From the NCBI GenBank assembly GCA_029379385.1, contig CM055609.1, forward strand, positions 9,858,001 to 9,922,000: 64,000 nt of DNA. The letters run 5' to 3'. Made by a program: the position numbers and the translations under genes. Source of the stretch: Quillaja saponaria. Lineage: Eukaryota; Streptophyta; Magnoliopsida; Fabales; Quillajaceae. This document shows, piece after piece, positions 1-12,436 of the stretch. The notes beneath the pieces were generated by a model. It was not told the DNA's origin, did not search any database, and saw only the letters and a program-made list of their open reading frames with translations. The first letter of the stretch is position 1. Each line of letters begins with the position of its first letter.

Positions 1-1822
1 AGAAAGAGAGAGAGAGAGAGAGAACTATCTTCCCTCTAACTCAATTTTAACCTTAGTCTCTTCCCCTTTTTCCAACCTTACTTTAAGTTAAGAAGAAGAA
101 CATGTTAATAAAATCCTGAAAATGTTCTCAGAGCTTGGAACGTTGATGAACATTCTTATGAATTCAATTCAATTATGCAAATCCGGTAGGAGCTGAAAAT
201 TCACTAATGGTATGAGTGATGGTCAGAATCAAATATGAAATTATTAACCAGAGGATTCACATACTCCTTCCTTTCCATCTTTTAGGCCCTATTTTACTCT
301 CAAGAATGTCCCAAAATTATGTGTCCATTTTTGAAAATTACTTTCTTAGGTGTTTCAGTTAAGGAATATTTCAATAAAATAATGAGCCTCCTTGCACTTT
401 GTGCACAGCCAAATAGGACTAATAAAATGGAAAGGAGCAACTACAAGTAACAAAATTCAGGCTAGAGTAAGAGGTCGCGGCCATTTAATAAGATGTAGAC
501 CACGTTTTAAAGTATCTCAGGGATCCATGGCTCCTCATTATGATTTTTTACAGATATCAAAGGAGACAATAAGCTCCAAACTGGTTGATTCTTCCAAAAT
601 TACAAAACTCCTTTAAAATGAGCTCAATTATAATTTTCACTAACAACATAAGAAGTTAAGAAACCGGAGCATGCTGGCATTATCATTTGTAAGTCCTTAT
701 CACAAGGCATTAACCCAAGCCCTTCATGGCGAAACAGTGTTTAAAATTGAATGAAAATCCATATAATCTGGGTCAATCTTCTAAAGATTGAGGGGAGTTT
801 TAGTTTATCCTACAGAAAATATATGATCAATCATTCTTTTCGGCAGTGAATACTTAAGGAGGTAATTGACTGCAATCAAAGGAAGGAATAAGAAGAAATG
901 CTCCAATGACATAAAATTTGACAAGCGATAATGCAAGTTAGACGAAAATCAAAACGCAAGTCCAATGCTATCTACCTCATCTTGTAAGGACATGTCCAAC
1001 ATGCAGGCCTTTTGGAGACTCGTATCATTGGTAGCAGCAGCAATAATAGCATCTAGGTGTAAACCTGTTCATTCACAGTTTAGACAACAGATTAAGCATC
1101 TTAGCTGTGGAACAGGTCACAGGAATAATAAAGTCAATGTTTTAAAGGATTTTTAACACTAACAATGTATCATCTTCCTCTATCAATTTTTTAACAGCAG
1201 CAATTTTTGATAGAATGGGAATTAAGTTACATCCAAAAACTAAGTTGAACTTACAATAATAATAGTACCAAAAATATGAGGTGGTCTATAACGTATTTGC
1301 AGACAACAGTAATTACAAATGTAAACTTACTCGTTGAAGACATGATGAAGGAATGACAGTCATTTCCCTCCTTATCATAAGTTATTACCGAAACCCACAT
1401 TTATGCCAGCTAACAAAAAAAAAATTGAGAGGGAAAGAAAGAAAGAATTTCGAACTCCAAAGTAAGGTAGCTTTGAAGAAGGTTGAAAATTCTGCTAAAT
1501 GCAGATAAAGACATATATCAAAAAACCACATCGAGCTAAGAAGAAATTTCCTTCCATAAAAACGAATAAAAGATTATCACTTTTCTGATATCCACAGTTT
1601 CAAAAGATAAATTTTGTTTTTCCTAAAAACACATATGATAAACGCATACGGACACAATCAACAACATGCCCACAAATGCGCCCAGCCTCCCACTAAATTA
1701 TAGCTCACAAAAATCAAATGGGTTATAGAAAAAAAAAATATATATAAAGGGCTCAAATTCACATTACCATCGTCATAAAGTAATCAGGTGCTAAATCATA
1801 GAAATTCAGAATACATTATACT
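1..1822 (-). other. Possible leftward spliced gene fragment (unrecognised)
   Basis: On the minus strand there are fragments that look like exons. Complement 976-1064 reads open for 29 codons (from LHLDAIIAAA to MSLQDE) between an AG acceptor and a GT donor. Complement 1331-1409 has a poly-T tract plus AG before it and GTAAGT after it, and contains an ATG at 1343 that would join in phase. A GTAAGT donor also lies near 1876 and may close a 5' untranslated exon. I do not recognise the product. A next acceptor near 880 leads quickly to a stop, so the model is incomplete, and the rest of the gene could lie beyond the left edge. The window opens with an AG dinucleotide run (1-23). Confidence 0.22.
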
Positions 1823-2290
1823 GTAAATCAATTTCCAATCAGCGAAAGGGAAAGGGAGAAGAAAATGCATTACTTACCTAGAAAGTAAGAGTCAATGTTT
1901 TCTCCAGTTGAATCTTGGGAAGAAGGAATTGGAGAAAATGAGACCAAAATAATAGAAATGTGAACATTTTGGAAACGAAAAAGGGAAAAGAAAAAAGAAG
2001 ATCCATAACAATTCAAAGAAGAAATCAGAAAAAGTACCAGGTTCTTGTTCTATTGGAACCCTTTCAATTTGCAGGCAGTGCACTAATGGATGGCCAAGCT
2101 TCAGGTCCTGTTTGGCTCATTGCCATTTCCCTCGTTGGTAGCTGATTTTTTTTTTTTTGGTTTGGTGTCTGTCGGTATAAGCTCACCTCAATTCATTCAT
2201 CTTTTCGGTTCTATTAAGCAATCGTGATTATAAATTTAATGGGATTTTATTTTGATAGATTGGATTTTAAAATCAATAAAGATTGGGTCT

Positions 2291-2522
2291 CACAGTTGTA
2301 GGGTCCTTTTGAATTAAAGACGAGACAAATTCAAATACGAGACGAGAATATAATAAATTTTTTTTTTTATGTGAGTGAATTAACTAAAGTGATTATAGTT
2401 GAGAGGTAACAGTTGTAAGATCTGTTTGAATTGAAGACGGGACGAATTCAAACACGAGACAAGAATATATATATATTATTTGATGTGTTTGAATTACCTA
2501 AAGTAATCATGGTTAATAAGTA
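2291..2522. repeat. Two-copy tandem repeat, unit about 117 bp
   Basis: The segment starting ACAGTTGTA at 2292 recurs at 2409, followed in both copies by a similar GAATT-GAAGACG-GACGAATTCAAA-ACGAGAC series and AT-rich tails. The copies differ by scattered substitutions. Nothing coding is visible. From here to about 3390 the DNA is AT-rich. A short GC-richer patch at 2666-2790 is open in one frame but resembles nothing I recognise. Confidence 0.6.
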
Positions 2523-3394
2523 AATTAATGAGTAAATTATAAAAAAATTAATTATATTTTTTAATTAGAGTATATTTTGTTGGTTTAAATGGTTCTATTT
2601 AAAGAAATAAAATTGAATGTTAAATGATATAAAAAGAAATGAAAGTAAGGAAGGATAGCATCTAAATGCGTGGTCCGGAGCTTGGATCCCGTGGAGAGGA
2701 AGTGGCTGGAGAGGTCTCTCTCTACAGAGGGACTAAACGCTGCCATTTCCTTCCCCGAAAGAGCTCCTCAACAATTCAAATTGAATTGCTTTTAATTTTT
2801 GGAGTTAATTTTACTTTTGATACTTCTAGTATTACAGTATTTTATTTGCATCCAGTTATTTTTAATTTGGATAATATTAATTTTTATGTTCTTCCACCTA
2901 ACTCAGATTTAGTTTTGTAATGCTCTTTTATAAAGTTCTTATTTTTATGAATAGTATAAGTCAATTTTTTATATTTGGATAAAAAAATTTAAGATATTTC
3001 TACTTCTGGATTTTTAAAAGCTAAGAGTACTTTTTAAAATATCATTTTAAAGTTGGCTTCTGCTCTTGAAAATTTTTAAAAACTAATAGTAACCTCAACT
3101 TTTAATAAAAATTCGTATTTATCATTTTATTAATTAATGCAGTAGGTTAATTATTATTTTTTTAGTATAAAAATCTATTATAGTTAATTTAAATCTTTGG
3201 AATAGCTTTTCAGTGAATTTACCAAATACTAATTGTGACTTCTAGTTTATTAAGAGCAGTTTTTGTATTATTTTACTAAACACTATTGCTTATAACTTTT
3301 TAAAAAGCAACTCTAAAAAGAGCCTATAAGAGTACAACATCCTCTCAAAAAGTCACAACATTACCAAATCACACCTCTATTAATTTAGTTTATA

Positions 3395-3955
3395 ATTAGT
3401 ATTTAGGAAGAAAATAAAATTTGATATAAATTTTTTGTAATTAATTCACCAAATTTTGATATTTTCTTGTATTCAATTCAGTTTCAAATACAAATTGGGG
3501 TTTGTACAAGAAAAAAATTAAAGTTTTTATTAGAGTTAATGTCGTTTTAGATTGGAGTTTAGGAAACTTGCTGGTCCATATTAAAAGTTATAAATAAAAA
3601 TATGAAATTTAAGAGATTAGCTAAGACAATAAAATTTAAATTTACATAAATTTTTAATTTTGACATAAATAATATATTTTTAATTATACTAAAAAAATAT
3701 AAATTCACATGTGCACAATTTCTATCATCCTTTTCTACTATAAATTTTAATTAGTAATTTTTTAGGCACCAATCCGTTCAAACTTTAATATAATTTTTGT
3801 AAATGCAGATCTCAATTTGTATTTGAGAGTGCATTTAGTAAAAAAAAAAAATTATAAATTTAATAAAGAGAAAATATCAAAGTTTGGTAAATTAATTAGA
3901 GAAGATTTATATAAGCAATTTTTATATTCTTCCTAAATATTCATTTTCAAATTTT
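3395..3955. mobile_element. AT-rich inverted-repeat (MITE-like) element
   Basis: The stretch at about 3395-3505 (TATTTAGGAAGAA, then ACCAAATTTTGATATTTTCT, then CAAATACAAATTG) reappears reverse-complemented at about 3805-3955. The arms of roughly 110-150 bp are diverged and there is no open frame between them, which fits an old non-autonomous DNA transposon. I could not define a target-site duplication. The DNA between 2930 and 3395 and from 3955 to 4880 is AT-rich with nothing else recognised. Confidence 0.45.
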
Positions 3956-4879
3956 TGTTTCATTATTTATTTATTTATAAAAATCCACATGTCAAATTGT
4001 TATTCGTCATTCAGTCATGTCATCAGTCAAATAAATTTTCATCCATTTCTATCTGTTCACGTCATCTCCATCAAAGTTAATTTGGAACATAAGGTGATGG
4101 CAAAGACTCAATTAGGGCAGTTTTATAATTTTAGGGACTGAATTGCGAAAAAATAAATGATAGGAACCAAAGTAAAATCTGAGTAAAATTACATGAAACA
4201 AAAGTGTAATTTAACCAAACTAATATTGTCCAAATTAAAAGTAAGAGATCAAACGAGATATTCTAATACTATAAGAACCTAAATAAAATTAACCCCTAAA
4301 ATATAAAGCAAAAAAATTCTTGAACTTTTTAATTTAGGATGTCAGTTTGGTTTGGTGGCGAGGTAGAGCCCATGGTCTAAAGCCATGGTCAGAAAAGTCT
4401 GAGGCCCTTGCGTCTTAAAAGTGCTGTCTTTTTGGATGACCCAAAAATAGATCATGGTCAACTAAGCTATTTTGTGTAAAAAAAATACTAAAAGGGCATT
4501 TGAAGTGTTTTGTTTATTTTTTAACTAAACTATTTTATGTTTAATTCAATTTTTATATTTAATTGAAAGTAAATTTATTTTTTATTCAGTTTTTATTTTA
4601 ATTGAAGATTAAATGTAACTAAAATTAAATTTATAATTTTACTTGTAAATAACAAAATTAATTAAAAATTATACCTCTAATTAAATTGACAACTAAAATT
4701 ACAAATTACAAAATAAGACCTAAAATTAAAATAACATCTACCGTTCGAGATTACAAAAAAGACTAAAAATTCAATCCAGTTAAAATAAGCTAATTTTTTA
4801 TTATATCATGGACCTCTCCCTATTGAGCCTAGATGTGGATCATTCGATGAATTTTCATGTAGTCCTTGTCTTTAAAGTT

Positions 4880-5950
4880 CTCTTTCTCAAATATACTCCT
4901 CTCATAAATGGTCGAGAAAAAGATCGGGATTATTATCATAAGGTTGAAACTCTAAATCACCTAAAGCTTCCATTCTTATGAAATTATGCACAGTCATTGT
5001 AGCAACTACGATATTAACTTGTTTGAAGAAATATAGCGGGCATGTCTCGCAAGATGACAAAACGTTTCTTCCAAATTCTAAACACCCTCTCTATTGCGCA
5101 TCTTAAACTTGAATGGTGGCAGTTGAAAATTTTCTTATCATTTTTTGGAATATTTGCAATGTCGTGGAAGTGTGGAAGATGATACCTTTCACATTTGTAA
5201 GGTGGTAGAAATCCATCTATCACTCCATATCCTGAATTAACCAAATAATATCTTCCTAGAGGTGGCTTTAGAAAATTTAATGAAGGATTTGTCAAAGCTT
5301 ATCCAAGTACCTCGGCTAGTCGCGGGCAGTTCCAGCTTATCCAACTAAAACATAAGTAAAGCACAAGTTGAAGGCCACATGTGGCCATCATATTTTATGT
5401 CACATTTCTTTTCCTTCCAACAAATTCTGTTTGCCACTATGAGGGAACATGACAAGCAATATGAGTACCAGTAGATGGCACCAATACAATATTGGAAGAA
5501 TGACATGTATTGTCAATCCTCTCATATTTCGCTTGGGATAGAATTGAATTATGGACCAATTGGCTTGATAATGTTAATGGCTAACGACATGACATTGTGT
5601 AATACACACTTAAACAACCTATGTATTGTTTCTCAAGAGCATTGCATCATTTCTTACAATGTACGATTCAACACTCTTTTTCCTACCAAATACAAAAACA
5701 TAGCAACTATTTCTCTAATATGAGTATTTTTGTTGGCTACAGTTACTACCTTTGTTTGAGAATTTAGCAGAATCTCAAGAAGCATGGCGTTTTCATTCTG
5801 AAATTCTCATGATAACTAATTGGATTGCCACTTAACACTTCATCTACCTACGTGAGCCTTGTTTGTGGAGAGTTTTTACAAGGTAATTTTGTTATATATT
5901 TTTCAATGTGCTCAAAAGCATGTGCAGCTAAAATGATTGTTGTGGTTGCT
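4880..5950 (-). mobile_element. Decayed PIF/Harbinger transposase
   Basis: The best frame, complement 5014-5295, contains GRYYLVNSGY, the PPYKCERYHL segment and SSLRCAIERVFRIWKKRF followed by ILRDMP. These match the conserved C-terminal half of the plant Harbinger DDE transposase (DDE_Tnp_4 family), around the catalytic Asp of the GxYYLxDxGY block. Here that Asp is replaced by Asn (LVNSGY). Reading on after a frame change at about 5015 gives VHNFIRMEALGD, the usual C-terminal block. Upstream on the same strand (about 5330-5500) pieces of the GTH and AFNLCFTYVLVGW blocks appear in different frames with stops. It is a dead relic with frameshifts, stops and a mutated catalytic position. Terminal inverted repeats were not located. 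Confidence 0.75.
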
Positions 5951-6639
5951 AGAAAGTAGTTGTTAGCATCCTCCTCATTATTATGTGGAGATGTCATATC
6001 TGCAATTAAAGCAAGTGAAAGTTAATTTACAAAATACAATTTGATAATAGCACAATTAAAAAAAAATTAAAAATTTAAATTACAATTTCACAATAGCACA
6101 ATTAAAAAAAAAATTAATATAGTGAAAGGCAATCTCCAAAATCAAATTAAAAAGGAAAAATACAATTTGGTAATATATTTGATAATAAATTAAATATGGG
6201 AAAAGTTTATTTCTAAATTACTACTAAACAATGTTGCACAATTGTAATAAATTGAATATATAGAAAGTTAATTTCCTAAATAAATTTATAAAAAAAAAAA
6301 AAAAGTCTTCTAATGAGCACAATAAATTATAATACCTACATATGAGGAGTTTCATAAATAGAATCAACTTGAAGGGAAAAAAAGAAAAAATTAAAGAATA
6401 TAGAGTAGTTTAAAGGTTGTGTAAATTTGGAAAGAGTATTTATAGAGGTAAGTATAAAATAGGAAAAAAGAAAAAGATAATTAAATAAATGTGACCGATT
6501 GGCCATCTTAAAAAAAAAAAAAAAAATAAAATATATATATATATATTATATTATATTATTTCACCATTGGCCACCATCAACGGTCATATTTTTTGAAAGG
6601 AAATGATACAAATGGAGATTTGGTATAAATTTTGAGGAC

Positions 6640-6985
6640 ATTTTGATAAAATTAGGCTAGGGATTGGTAATTATAAAAACAGGACAATGGCAAAATAATA
6701 AATAAAAAAACTCAACCACAGCACAGCAAAAAAAAAAAAATTCACCCACGGCTTCTTGGCAGTGGCGGCCATGGCCGCTAGCGCCAAAAGACGTGATGCC
6801 AAAACAGGCTGCGGCGCATCCCAACGGCACAGAGCCCTTTGGCCTCGCCGCAAGCCATGGTACCAAACGGGAGATTTAGGTGTTTAATTTGAGTTGCTGA
6901 GTAACCATTTGGAAAGGACGTAGTGCCAAACAGGCCGCGGACGAGTCCCGGCAGTCCAAACGGTACCATAATAGAACAAGGCTGA
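6640..6985. other. GC-rich island in AT-rich DNA, probably transposon-derived
   Basis: About 6740-6965 is strikingly GC-rich next to flanks dominated by A and T runs. It includes GGCAGTGGCGGCCATGGCCG and two versions of a CCGTTTGGTACC-like motif (near 6860 and 6957). Motifs of this kind are common at the ends of non-autonomous plant DNA transposons. Several frames are open on the minus strand but they overlap each other and show no known domain, so I do not call a gene. Confidence 0.35.
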
Positions 6986-7018
6986 CTGAAGGTAAATCGG
7001 TAAAATTATCGTAGTAAT

Positions 7019-7135
7019 GTCCATTTTTCACAACAGAACAAGGTTATACTGTTGGTAATGGACCAATGACATTGTACTATTCTAGTATTCTCCATACTCC
7101 TCTCTCTCTCTTTCTTTTTCCACAATTAGACATTT
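7019..7135. repeat. Diverged repeat, partner at 12311-12405
   Basis: TCCATTTTT..ACAA..GGTTATACT.TTGGTAAT, then TTCTAGTATTC.CCA, a CT-rich run, and GACATTTC are shared in the same order with 12311-12405. The second copy lacks about 25 bases in the middle. It may be part of a dispersed element. No coding potential is seen. Confidence 0.4.
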
Positions 7136-7811
7136 CAGTCTGTTGCTTCTTATTCTCTGAAAAAACATTAAATATCAAAAATACATTATGATTCAAATAA
7201 ATTATTATCTACAAGTACAGGATTGCTATATAATAGGATGGACTAAAATAAAACATCCATAGAGTTATCCCAAAGCTTTGAAATGTCAAAAGTATAATAA
7301 AATAAATTGGCTATGCACCATGACTCAAGAAAGGTGAATTATTGTAGTTTACATAATCACTCACTTGAGTGATGGAACCATATGATTAATATTTTGTTTT
7401 TAGTTTTTAGTTTGTATTTCTTCTGTTACCCAACTGAGCATGCGAGTGCTCTCATAATAAAGAAAGAAAAAAGTACAAAAAAAATATGACCCTTTAAGTT
7501 TTTAGTGGGAAACAAACCATCACCTCAAACTTGGCTTGTACCTTACTATTGTTTTCATAAAGACACCTTTTTAGTTTCATAATTCATTAGCTTTCAAATT
7601 GATTCCCTTTTAGATTAGAAGATAATCTGAAATTTTGGTAATGATATCTAGAAAATGGATTGGATTCAATTGATCCAATCCGAATTTATTGAGATATATT
7701 ATGTTAATAATTGGATTTACAGTAGTTAAAGTCTAAATCAGAATAATGTATTTTCATATTTTATTTTTTTGTCGCATATATACTTTTACAAAAATTCACA
7801 ACTTAATAATT

Positions 7812-7985
7812 GAATTGAATATGATATCTAATTAATTATTTAAATTACCATATATTATAATATTTAATAATTAAGTTAACATTGAGTTAATCTAACGAAT
7901 TGAATGCAATATCTAATTTAGTTTAATAAGTAAATTGCCATTTATTATAATATCTAATAATTAAGTTACTAGTGGATTAATCTAG
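7812..7985. repeat. Two-copy tandem repeat, unit 85 bp
   Basis: GAATTGAAT at 7812 recurs at 7897. Both are followed by ATATCTAAT, an AT-rich stretch, ATTATAATAT.TAATAATTAAGTTA and a similar ending. The copies are diverged. The surrounding DNA (7140-8340) is AT-rich with no recognisable gene. Confidence 0.55.
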
Positions 7986-8341
7986 TGATGAAAGAACTCA
8001 AGAAACACTTCCTAAGATGTTAAGAGTTCTGAGACTTTTTTATTATCATAATCTCTAGTTAGTAAGATTAGTTTAGATATAGGATCAGCACAATGCTCTT
8101 TGTAAAAATTCTTTTAAGTTTACAAATTTAGAGTGCATTATAATTCCTTGTCAAATAATGTGGAGTAGAGCCTACCTACCTTAATAGTATCCAATAATTA
8201 AATACACAACAAGGCAGGCATATAACATCACATAGTTAAGATCTTGAGCAAAAATTTAAATTACATAAAACCTTTGAAGGTTCCCCATAAATTAGACTCG
8301 CATATTCTAGTAAAGAACAATGCAAGAATCCCATTAAAAAA

Positions 8342-8460
8342 GACAGTTTTTTTTTTTTTTTTTTTAATTAGAGGAGGAAGGAGGCCAGATTTGAATCTTG
8401 AACCTGAACTTTAAAGATGGGAAGGTGTCACTGGACCACAAGTGTCCTGTCCATCAAAGA
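8342..8460 (-). mobile_element. tRNA-derived SINE-like insertion
   Basis: Read on the minus strand, the sequence begins GGACACTTGTGGTCCAGTG (A-box-like), continues to GGTTCAAGATTCAAATC (B-box-like), and ends in a long A tail (the T run at 8349-8366 on the plus strand). This is the layout of a tRNA-derived SINE. Flanking AAAAAAGACA (left) and AAAGAAGACA (right) could be an imperfect target duplication. It lies about 420 bp upstream of the purine permease start. Confidence 0.5.
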
Positions 8461-8880
8461 AGACATCAGTGCAATTATTACCAGAATTTTACAATGGAAA
8501 ATTTATGTATGACTGTCCAGCCCCAGCCACCTCTGGCTATTGGTTTAAGGCTTTTTGTCATAGGCACCGAATAAAAGGTATACAGAAAGGGCTTATCTCC
8601 AATTTAGAAGTGACATCAAAGTAAACAAATAATTTAAATATTTTAATAATTTTTTTGAGAAATAAATAAATTGCATTAATATATTTCTATTGAAATGAGA
8701 AACAAACATGTTTTTTTGGGACAATGACACCCATAACCTGCCTCAACTGAAATATTATAACATACATGTACATTGTGTTTCTCACCTTCTCTCTCAGTGT
8801 CAACCTCTTCCTCTCATCATTTTTCTGAAACTTGGTCCACCTTTGACATTGGAGAAGCTCAAGAAATCCAACACCAAATC

Positions 8881-10572
8881 ATGGGTAAGCCATATTTCTT
8901 TCTTCTTTTACTTATTTCAGTGTTAGGATGAGGGAGAAAAAAGAAACTTAAAGGATGATTTTCTATCTTAACTTACTGTTATCAGAACAAAATAATTTAA
9001 AGTTGAATAATCCATCATTTTCCACCCTCATCTGCTTCCCCTTTTTAGGATGAAATCACCTCTACTTTTATGACAATATAAGATATACATTGCATATAAT
9101 ATAACTTGGTGTATATTTGCATCTAAGATGTCAACAAGCACAAGTTATAAAGCCTTCGACACTTTTGAATGAAGAGAATACCATCCATAGGACTAATAGA
9201 GAAGTATTTTTGAAAGTGGTACATTCAAAATACACCTATTTGGGTTTACACAAATATCAGGTAGCCATGTAAATTGTAAAGCACAGCAACCTTCAGAAAT
9301 TACAGATATAGCAGCTTACATTTTGATGGAATTCAAAGGAAACTAAACATAAGCTGAAGTGAGAAACTTAAGTGCATTTTAAAACATATCAGTTCATCAG
9401 AAATTGGCATTACTGTTAATACATTGATCCTTTCAATTCTCATTTTACCAGCTCAGGAAGCCACAGAAGCAGATTCCCATGTTCATATAAATCTCAACAT
9501 CCAATCAACAACTCATGTTCGAAAAAACTATAAACGCTGGCTTCGGATTGTATTGTACGCACTCTTTCTCTTGTTTGGCCAATCAATTGCGACACTCTTA
9601 GGAAGATTGTACTATGATAAAGGTGGAAAGAGTAAATGGATGGCATCACTTGTTACAAATGTGGGATTCCCAATTCTTCTATTTCATTATTGCATATCAG
9701 CACCCAAATATCCTACTAGCAATAATATCCAAACAGAACCACCATCTGCATCAATGCTTGCACTTGTCTATGTCTCACTTGGACTGCTAGGGGCATTAAA
9801 CTGCTACTTGTATTCAGTTGGGCTCTTGTACCTACCTGTATCTACTTATTCACTCATTTGTGCATCCCAATTGGGATTCAATGCTATCTTCTCTTTCTTC
9901 CTGAATTCACAAAAATTCACACCTTATGTAATGAACTCAATAGTCCTTCTCACCATCTCCTCCACCCTCCTCGTGTTTCAACCAGACTCTTCTGGTCCCA
10001 TGGGTGTCTCTAAAGGGAAGTATGCAATCGGATTCATATGCACTGTCTCTGCATCTGCTGCATATGGATTAGTGCTTTCCCTCACACAGCTTGCCTTCAG
10101 AAAGGTTATGAAAAGTGAAAGTTTTAAAGTGGTCATGGATATGATAATCTATCAGGCACTTGTTGCAAGCAGTGCTACCTTAGTGGGACTATTTGCTAGT
10201 GGAGAGTGGAAGAGTATAAAGAGTGAGATGGAGGGATTTGAACTTGGAAAGGCATCCTATGTCTTGACATTAAGTTGGACAGCAATAACTTGGCAGCTTT
10301 TTTCCATTGGTTGTACAGGACTCATTTTTGAGGTATCATCTCTCTTCTCCAATGCCATAAGCGTTTTGGGTTTGCCTATTGTTCCTGTTCTAGCAGTGAT
10401 CTTTTTTCAAGATAAAATGCATGGGATAAAGGTGATCTCCTTGGTGTTAGCTATATGGGGCTTTGTTTCATACGTTTATCAGCACTACCTCGAAGATTTT
10501 AATTCCAATAGTGAAAACAGAAACGGCAGTGATGTTTCCAAAGGTTTACTGCCAGAAGAGGTGAATGGGTGA
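8881..10572 (+). CDS. Purine permease (PUP10/21-like)
   Basis: Member of the plant PUP family, plasma-membrane proton-coupled importers of purines and related compounds. Exons are 8881-8884 and 9452-10572, giving 374 residues. The ATG plus one G form the whole coding part of exon 1. GTAAGC follows, and the acceptor at 9450-9451 restores MAQEATEADS. A TTG-initiated reading from 9424 would put intron sequence into the protein. The body shows the family's order of about ten hydrophobic segments with the landmarks LGRLYYDKGGKSKWM, LLYLPVSTYSLICASQL, FFLNSQKFTP, LVFQPDSS and GLIFEVSSLFSNAISVLGLP, and a hydrophilic C-terminus. Length and motifs are typical. The exact paralogue and substrate cannot be read from sequence. 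Confidence 0.9.
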
Positions 10573-11174
10573 ATTCTAAAAACTCCCTAGATAGGATATT
10601 ACTTCCAGGCTTATACATGTACTGCAAGGTTCCTGCAGGAGCTATTACTACTATACCTTATCAATTAATTGCCAATGAATAACAGTAAGTGTGAAGTAGA
10701 AACATGTTGCGTGAATGTAGTCATTTTGTGCTGGAGAATAGTTCATTCCAGTTTCTAGTATTAATTAATAAATTAGTCTTCAGAAATCTTGGGGTTAAAA
10801 GTTAAAACTGCCTAGGATAACTTTCAACTTGGTTTTAGATATTACTTTAACCTGAAATGGTTCCAAACCAGACTGCAATTTTGACAAAATACCCTTTCTT
10901 AGATATCACTTGGGGTCTATTATTTATTTTTAGCTGAAGTGCACGAGCAGTAGCAAGTAAAGTTGTCCAAACATAAGTTAGATATGACTGAACAACTTCT
11001 CTTCTTGGGTAGATTTTCATGTGTTGTGGAGTAGTCTGCTTTACAAAAATATATTTTATCTATCAATCAGCAATATTCAACAAAAGATAAAATGGAGAAG
11101 CATCCAGCACAGCTAGGCTTAGTTTAGGTGGTAAGAGAGGGTGTGGTTTGGGTAAAAGTTTAGATTTGATCATT

Positions 11175-11625
11175 GTTAAAAGAAAAAAGAGAGCGAGAGA
11201 ACCGCCCACCCTCTAACTCAATTTTAACCTTAGTCTTTTCCCCTTTTTCCCAACCCCAAACTTTTAAGTTAAGAAGAAGAATTAATAAAATCCTGAAAAT
11301 GTTCTCAGAGCTTGGAACGTTGATGAACATTTCTATGAATTCAATTCCATTAAGCAAATCTGATAGGAGCTGAAAATTCACTAATGGTATGAGTGGCGGT
11401 CAGAATCAAATTTCTAAAAGATAAATTTGGTTTTTCCTAAAAACACATATGATGAACGCATACAGACACAATCAACAACATGCCTAGAATTTCTCGCAGC
11501 CTCCCACTAAATTATAGCTCACAAAAATCATATGGGTTATAGAAAAAAAAAAAGGGCATTACCTGACCATCGTCATAAATTAATCAGGTGCTAAAAAAAA
11601 GAAATTCAGAATACATTTATTATCA
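11175..11625. repeat. Rearranged copy of window positions 1-1822
   Basis: 11175-11411 matches 1-235 (CTAACTCAATTTTAACCTTAG, GTTCTCAGAGCTTGGAACG, ATTCACTAATGGTATGAGTG). It is joined directly to a match of 1596-1822 (AACACATATGATGAACGCAT, GCCTCCCACTAAATTATAGC, ATCAGGTGCTAAA). About 1.36 kb present in the first copy is absent here, with no GT-AG boundaries at the joint. This is therefore a deletion rather than a spliced retrocopy. From 10573 to 11175 I see only the permease 3' flank. Confidence 0.75.
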
Positions 11626-12310
11626 CTAATTAATTATTTATTTTAACATATTTTTATTATAATAAAATATCTAATAATAATAAATAATTTTTATTTTTAT
11701 TAATTTTCTAACAAAATTACATAAAAAAATATTTTTTAATAAAATAATTTGTAAATTTTTTAATTTGTTCAAAATAAGTAATTCTAGTAAAATTTCTAAC
11801 CATAACCCTAAAATTATTAATACATTTCTTATTATAATAAAAATCTTAATTTTGATTAAATTATTAATCATTGGCATGTATCTTAAATTTTTAACTTTAA
11901 TTTTAAAATATTTTATTTTATTATTATTAGATATTAATCATAAATATTTACTTATTATCATTAATTATAATAATATTTACTCATTATCACCAAAAAGGTA
12001 TGAGCATGCAAAGGAGAAGAGAGAAAAAGAAAGAAAAAAAATGGCATGCAGCTACTAGGGAGAAAAAAAAAAGGAAAATGAATGCACGTGGCTGGTCAAA
12101 AGGAAAGAAAAAATCATGAATGCATGTGGGTGACTTTACACTTTGCCAACACTTCAGTTTTTTATCAGTCACGAAGTGTGACTGGACTCGTAATTGGGCT
12201 TTGTGATTGAGCTCTAATTCGTGGTTTAACCCACGAAATCTTATTTTGGTCCATTCTTGTAATAAGTTTTAAAATTGGTCTATTTTTAAAATTAATTTCA
12301 AACATTGGTC

Positions 12311-12405
12311 CATTTTTTTACAATAGGTTATACTCTTGGTAATTTCTAGTATTCGCCAAACTTTCTCACTCTTTTATTTTTCAACAAGTGGACATTTCTA
12401 TGATT
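12311..12405. repeat. Diverged repeat, partner at 7019-7135
   Basis: Shares an ordered series of short blocks with 7019-7135, with a deletion of about 25 bp. The region from 11625 to 12310 is extremely AT-rich, and then holds A-rich tracts and a short stretch around GACTGGACTCGTAATTGGGC with no recognised function. Confidence 0.4.
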
Positions 12406-12436
12406 ATTTTTTGTGAAGAATTCTATATATGATTAT

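Noticed and set aside
5475..5723. Plus-strand 82-codon open frame
   Set aside because: Antisense to the Harbinger transposase relic and AT-rich.
6657..6969. Three overlapping minus-strand open frames in the GC-rich island
   Set aside because: Open by composition only. Frames overlap each other and contain poly-Phe from an A run.
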